A stretch of 64,000 bases of DNA from positions 3,455,506 to 3,519,505 of the forward strand of contig JAESIW010000200.1 in the NCBI GenBank assembly GCA_016802295.1, in the 5' to 3' direction. This document shows positions 59,854 to 64,000 of the stretch, one piece after another; position 1 is the stretch's first letter, and every line of letters begins with the position of its first letter. The notes under the pieces were generated by a model that was not told the DNA's origin, made no database searches, and was given only the letters and a program-made list of their open reading frames with translations. Source of the stretch: Brachionus rotundiformis. Its lineage: Eukaryota > Rotifera > Eurotatoria > Ploima > Brachionidae. Position numbers and translations under genes: made by a program.

Positions 59854-61969
59854 TTTCGATTTTTCTCTATAAAATTTAAAGACTTATTTTATTTTTTGCT
59901 ACTTAAATATGTCACTTAAATAAAGATTTAGAAATAAATGGTATTGTATTGTATCTATTCCAAAATGGTTCTATATGGGTTAGAAAAAATCGAAACGAGA
60001 AAACTATTTTAAATCGTTGTGAATATAGTTGCATTTACTTAACCAAATCGTAGCTATAAAGAAGCATTTATGCATATTATAATTAGAATTGAAATAATTT
60101 TGATAAAAAAATATTGCTATGCTTTTAGTCTATGAGAGCTTATAATAATTTATTTTTAAAACTACTAAAAACTGATAATGTTGACTGTCCCTGCTTCATA
60201 TTTCGCTTGGTCACTCACTTGAGCATATTATGTTTATTATGGGTTATATGTAAAAGATTTTAGGGTCTTGAATTGGTTTTGTTATAAAATATATAAAGTT
60301 ATATAAGAGAATATTCTAGAATTTGCTTATTAGGTATTTATATAAAAAATTTAATGACTCAACTTTATTTGTCTTAAATTATTAACGAAAAATGATTAAT
60401 TCTTGAAAAATATTATTAAAATAGTTTTTTTTTATCGGCGAATTGTTTCGATTATTAGCAAGAGTTCAAGTTAGTTTATTAGAAAATAATGCTCACTGAT
60501 TGTTTGTTTGAATTAAAAGAATAAATTTTTTTTAAAAAATAAAAAAGCGTAATAATGTTCTTATTTTAATTAATATATTTTAGTTTGTAAATAAGAATAT
60601 GTATTTGGCAATATTTTTAACATATATGCATTTATAGATAATCAATTAGATCAAACCATTAGCTAATTATTTATTAAAATTAGTTAAAATTAAAAAATTA
60701 AAAATACATAGGAAATTAATAGTTTTTGAGAATATTTATTGTTAAATTTCTCTTTTTATGGACAAATTAGTATATTATAGTTCCATCTTTTATTTTAAAA
60801 ATTTTCAGTAAGGAAAACATTCCTTACTGAAATAAGCTTAACCAAAGCAATTTATAAAGTTGTACACAATCATTTTATTAAATTGAATATTAAAAACACT
60901 TCTGGTGGTAATTGGTATTTTGCATTATAAAAGTGTTCTTGCATGTTTGAATTAAATTGAACTTTAAAAAAATTAAAATTAATAAAATCTATTTTAACGA
61001 ATAACTTAAATGTGTTTCGTTGATGATTTTATTATTAAGTGTTAAAAAAATTAGTTTTTTGAAAATTTACAAAGTATTATACATTTTTAATACAAATTAT
61101 ATTGATATTGATACTGAGTTGTTTAAAATGATTGATAATTATACAATGAAGATAATCAAAAGTTTTTAGTTCCTTTAGAAAGAACAATATAAAAATTAGA
61201 AATTCTAAGACTTAATTCAATTTCTCGAGATGATTTTATGATCAAAACTTTGGGAGAATTACTTGAATTTGGAATTTTGTGGAAAGACCCAAAGTCAATG
61301 TGTTCCAAAGTTAAGTTATATCGCATTCCCTTGCTTCGCCAATAGCTAAGACATGCTTTTGGACCCTTCACCAAAGTACATCGTGCCCATGAAAAAGCAT
61401 GCATGGTCCAATAGAATAATCACAGGTTTATGTCCGCATCAGTCTCTGAAAATCTTAATTTAATGCGTTATCAAGACTTAATCTAAAGTCAAAACTGAAA
61501 ACAATTTTTTAAATTAAGCATTTGGTGCAAAAACAAAAATCAGGAAAAAAATATTAGAAAAATTGATTGATATGATTTTATATCTTTATTTCCTAAATTC
61601 GAGTTCTAGTGCCGCATAATCGAATGAGAGATTACGACATGAACCAAAAATATATTTGAATGAATTATTTTTTGCTTTAGGTAACTTTTTTTGGACATTG
61701 TTATACATACTTTAATTGAGACAAAAAAATGGTAATATTTATTCCAAAATTTCTCGTTACCAAATACAGTTTTAAATCATACACAAATAAAATTTTTTAA
61801 ATTTTTAATTAAATGTTAAATTATAATTTAAATGTTGCCATAGAAACCTGTAACAAACTTAAATCAGTAATATGAAATTATATTGGTAAAATTAATATGA
61901 AATAAAATTGATAATTAATAATTATCTCAGAGTTAAAAGCAATAGTTTAAAAAAGTTAATAGACTAATA
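59854..61969. other. Divergent intergenic region with a dispersed repeat
   Basis: It lies between UBE2A (-) and TTC29 (+). AT-rich apart from the repeat copy at ~61260-61490. A minus-strand frame at 61156-61404 overlaps that repeat and is not called. Confidence 0.5.
61260..61490. mobile_element. Dispersed fold-back repeat, copy B
   Basis: Sequence such as AAGACATGCTTTTGGACC, ACCAAAGTACATCGTGCCC and TTTAATGCGTTATCAAGAC is similar to copy A at 22610-22880. CAATGTGTTCCAAAGTTAAG near 61298 resembles the reverse complement of copy A around 22705-22720, so the family has internally inverted parts. No protein-coding capacity was recognised. Confidence 0.55.
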
Positions 61970-63812
61970 ATGACATCTTTAGCGTCCAAACAAAACTCAT
62001 TTGTTGGTAAACTTAAAGAGACAAGTCTACCGACTAAATGGACTGCTCCGAAAAAACCACCATTTAGAGAAGTATTTCCCAAATCCGAATGGAGTACCAT
62101 TTTTAATAATAATATAATTTAGGACATTTTAGAAGACAAAATTTCAAAAGAAAGAGCATTAAATCATCATAGACAACAGTTATTGGACAGATACGAAAAA
62201 GAAAAGTAACATAAAAATATATTTTATTAATATCAAATTATTCTAATTAAATAAAAAGACTAAAGAATGCATTCAAAAAGCAACTTTGTGTCGAAATGCT
62301 CAAGGATGGATATCATAAATCATTTCGTGAACTAGATCTAATATTAAAGCTACAAATACAGGATAGATATCGAGTTGGTTCCGAGCATCCAGTCTGGGAC
62401 AGACCTTTACTTGACAATGAGCATGAAAAACTTGAGTATTTATGCAAAAAACTTACCGAAGCCGAAACAAGCGAAAGAAAAAGTAGCTATTTTATATTAA
62501 ACTTACATCTTCCTGTGATTAATTAATTAATTTAACATTAGACGAATTTAAAAAAGTTTATATTAACAATAGTGATTTGGCAAATTATTTTTTGCTAAAA
62601 GATGATGACTGGTTATCGGATTACTTTTTTGAAAAATGCCTTAAAATTGTACAAAACAAATCGCACAATCTTGATGACCAATTTTTGGCCGAAGCGCATG
62701 CTAATCTTGGACTTGCTTATGAAAGACAAAGTAAAATCAACCAAAAATTTTAAATGGATTTATCAATTTTTTTTACAGCTACCGATTACACAGCAAAATC
62801 TGAAAAAGTTAGAGAATCCTATTTTAATGCCATGGATCACTTACAGAAATGCTATAATTTGAGCAATGGAAAAGACTGGTTCTTTTTAAACAAATCAAAA
62901 GACTTTACCAAAAATGAAGTGGAAAATTTACACAAAATTAGGTACCAGTATGCTGAAAGTAATTTGAAAAATTTAGAATCACCGACTATATTTGTCGATG
63001 CTTGTATCCATTTGCAGCGCATATACCGAATTATTGCGGACAGATATTCGGCTAATTGCCAAGAAAAAATTGACTTTTTGACCAAAGCTTATGATGTCTG
63101 CAAAACCAGTAATTTTGAGTAAAGACTATTTGATCAAAAAAGTGAATTGGTTTTTATTTAAACAAGGTTTTATTGGTTCCCTTGAAGGACATGCTAGTTT
63201 TTTGCTTGGTGATGCATATACGGAAAATAGCGACCTGGACACAGCCTTGGCATGCTACAAAAATTACTTTGATATATCAAAAAGAGATAAGGATGAAGAA
63301 AATTTTGGAATTGCTTCAGAAGCCATTGCTAAATGTCATGAAAAGTAACACATATTTCTTTAAAATGAATTTAAGCTAATTTATTGTTTATTAGAATTGG
63401 TCAAATAGATAAAAGTATTGAATATTTGGAAAAGTACTTGAAGGATGCTAAAAACATGGATAAACAGTACTCTAGAGTTTGTAATTGTTTGGCCAACATT
63501 TATAATGCAATGGTAAATAAAACATAAAAATTGGTAGATTTTTATTTTAAATTTAAGGGCAAATATGAACAAGCCGCAGCTTATTCTAAAAAAGCGTTCG
63601 ATAATTCTCGTCAATTAAATGAAAATGACCAATTGGAGAACAATCGGGTACTGGCCGGTCTTGCAAAAGCGCATGCAAATTTAAATTACTTTAATATGAA
63701 TGTGGAACTTGCCAGCCGAAAGACGATCAACAATATTTTGACTTGGAAATACGAACCAAAACTTGAAGAAGTCCTTAAAGACATTCAAATCAATCAAAAT
63801 GAAGAATTATAA
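61970..63812 (+). CDS. TTC29: Tetratricopeptide repeat protein 29
   Basis: Eight exons close in frame: 61970-62071, 62123-62205, 62259-62482, 62542-62730, 62779-63108, 63167-63344, 63395-63512 and 63558-63812, for 492 residues. TPR helices are evident (for example AEAHANLGLAYERQ, EGHASFLLGDAYTENSDLDTALACY, shortened here, and GKYEQAAAYSKKAFD). The order and spacing agree with animal TTC29, including SEAIAKCHEKIGQIDKSIEY and IAKAHQ/LAKAHANLNY near the end. TTC29 is an axonemal protein needed for cilia and sperm flagella, linked to outer dynein arm and IFT function. Two splice sites needed care. The donor at 62072 avoids an in-frame stop. The donor at 63109 (GTAATT), not 63119, joins in phase to EGHASFLLG. 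Confidence 0.88.
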
Positions 63813-63842
63813 ATTTTAATTTAGCTGTTCTTTTTTTGTTTA

Positions 63843-63848
63843 AATAAA
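63843..63848 (+). terminator. Poly(A) signal AATAAA of TTC29
   Basis: AATAAA lies 30 nt after the stop codon. The remaining bases to the window end are AT-rich with no feature. Confidence 0.45.
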
Positions 63849-64000
63849 TTTTAAATTTTAAATTAATATATTTTTTATTTATTTCCTAAAGGACTTGTAT
63901 TTATATTAAATTAATATTTTGTATTAGAGCTCTATTTTTTGATATTCGTTTGTTAATTTATTGGGCTTAAGATTAAAAATTTGTTTAATATTCTGAAACC

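Noticed and set aside
61156..61404. 82-codon minus-strand frame upstream of TTC29
   Set aside because: It overlaps repeat copy B, and its translation is explained by the repeat.
63109..63118. Alternative TTC29 exon 5 end at 63118
   Set aside because: It leaves the wrong phase for the next exon; the GTAATT donor at 63109 joins correctly to the conserved TPR.
1..64000. tRNA, rRNA and CRISPR features
   Set aside because: No T-arm/A-box pairs, rRNA-like blocks or regularly spaced direct repeats were recognised on reading; a tRNAscan-SE run would settle the tRNA question.

Overview
This is a gene-moderate, strongly AT-rich piece of an animal nuclear genome. Nearly every gene is broken by very short GT-AG introns (mostly 40-70 nt), and the products are metazoan: an AF4/FMR2 (AFF) scaffold, a K2P potassium channel, a NIPA-type transporter, TIMM8, RFC3, RAD6/UBE2A and TTC29. 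The combination of low GC, tiny introns, a ciliary gene, a GH18 chitinase and a bacterial-looking GH19 domain fused to animal extracellular domains best fits a rotifer of the Brachionus type. That assignment is inference, not proof. Exon models were built by hand by following reading frame across splice sites. In each multi-exon model listed below with confidence of 0.8 or more, the phases close exactly from start to stop.

Layout. 1.1-2.1 kb: intronless cytosolic malate dehydrogenase (-). 3.6-6.1 kb: an unusual RRM + F-box + leucine-rich-repeat protein (+). 6.3-7.1 kb: dienelactone hydrolase family enzyme (-), divergent from a 10-exon PWWP-domain protein at 7.3-10.4 kb (+). 10.4-16.9 kb: AT-rich sequence without a convincing gene. 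16.9-24.3 kb: AFF/lilliputian homologue (+), with a fold-back repeat in an intron. 26.3-28.8 kb: secreted GH19-like + vWA + ShK-like protein (+). 29.1-30.0 kb: two small weakly supported genes. 31.2-34.0 kb: two unrecognised genes (-). 35.3-37.7 kb: secreted GH18 chitinase with three chitin-binding modules (+). 38.7-41.1 kb: NIPA-family transporter (+), convergent with a TASK-like K2P channel at 42.7-45.1 kb (-). 46.2-48.9 kb: 15-exon gamma-glutamyltransferase (-). 51.8-56.4 kb: C2H2 zinc-finger protein (+), followed after only 130 nt by RFC3 (+). 58.1 kb: TIMM8 (+). 58.5-59.9 kb: UBE2A/RAD6 (-) with two alternative last exons. 62.0-63.8 kb: TTC29 (+).

The genes form no single pathway; most are housekeeping or signalling functions. 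The accessory interest lies in the secreted GH19/vWA/ShK protein and the chitinase, both carbohydrate-active extracellular proteins about 6 kb apart. Splicing is also notable: a 9-nt microexon in the channel, a 13-nt microexon in the GGT, two GC-AG introns, a duplicated terminal exon in UBE2A and a possible alternative terminal exon in the zinc-finger gene.
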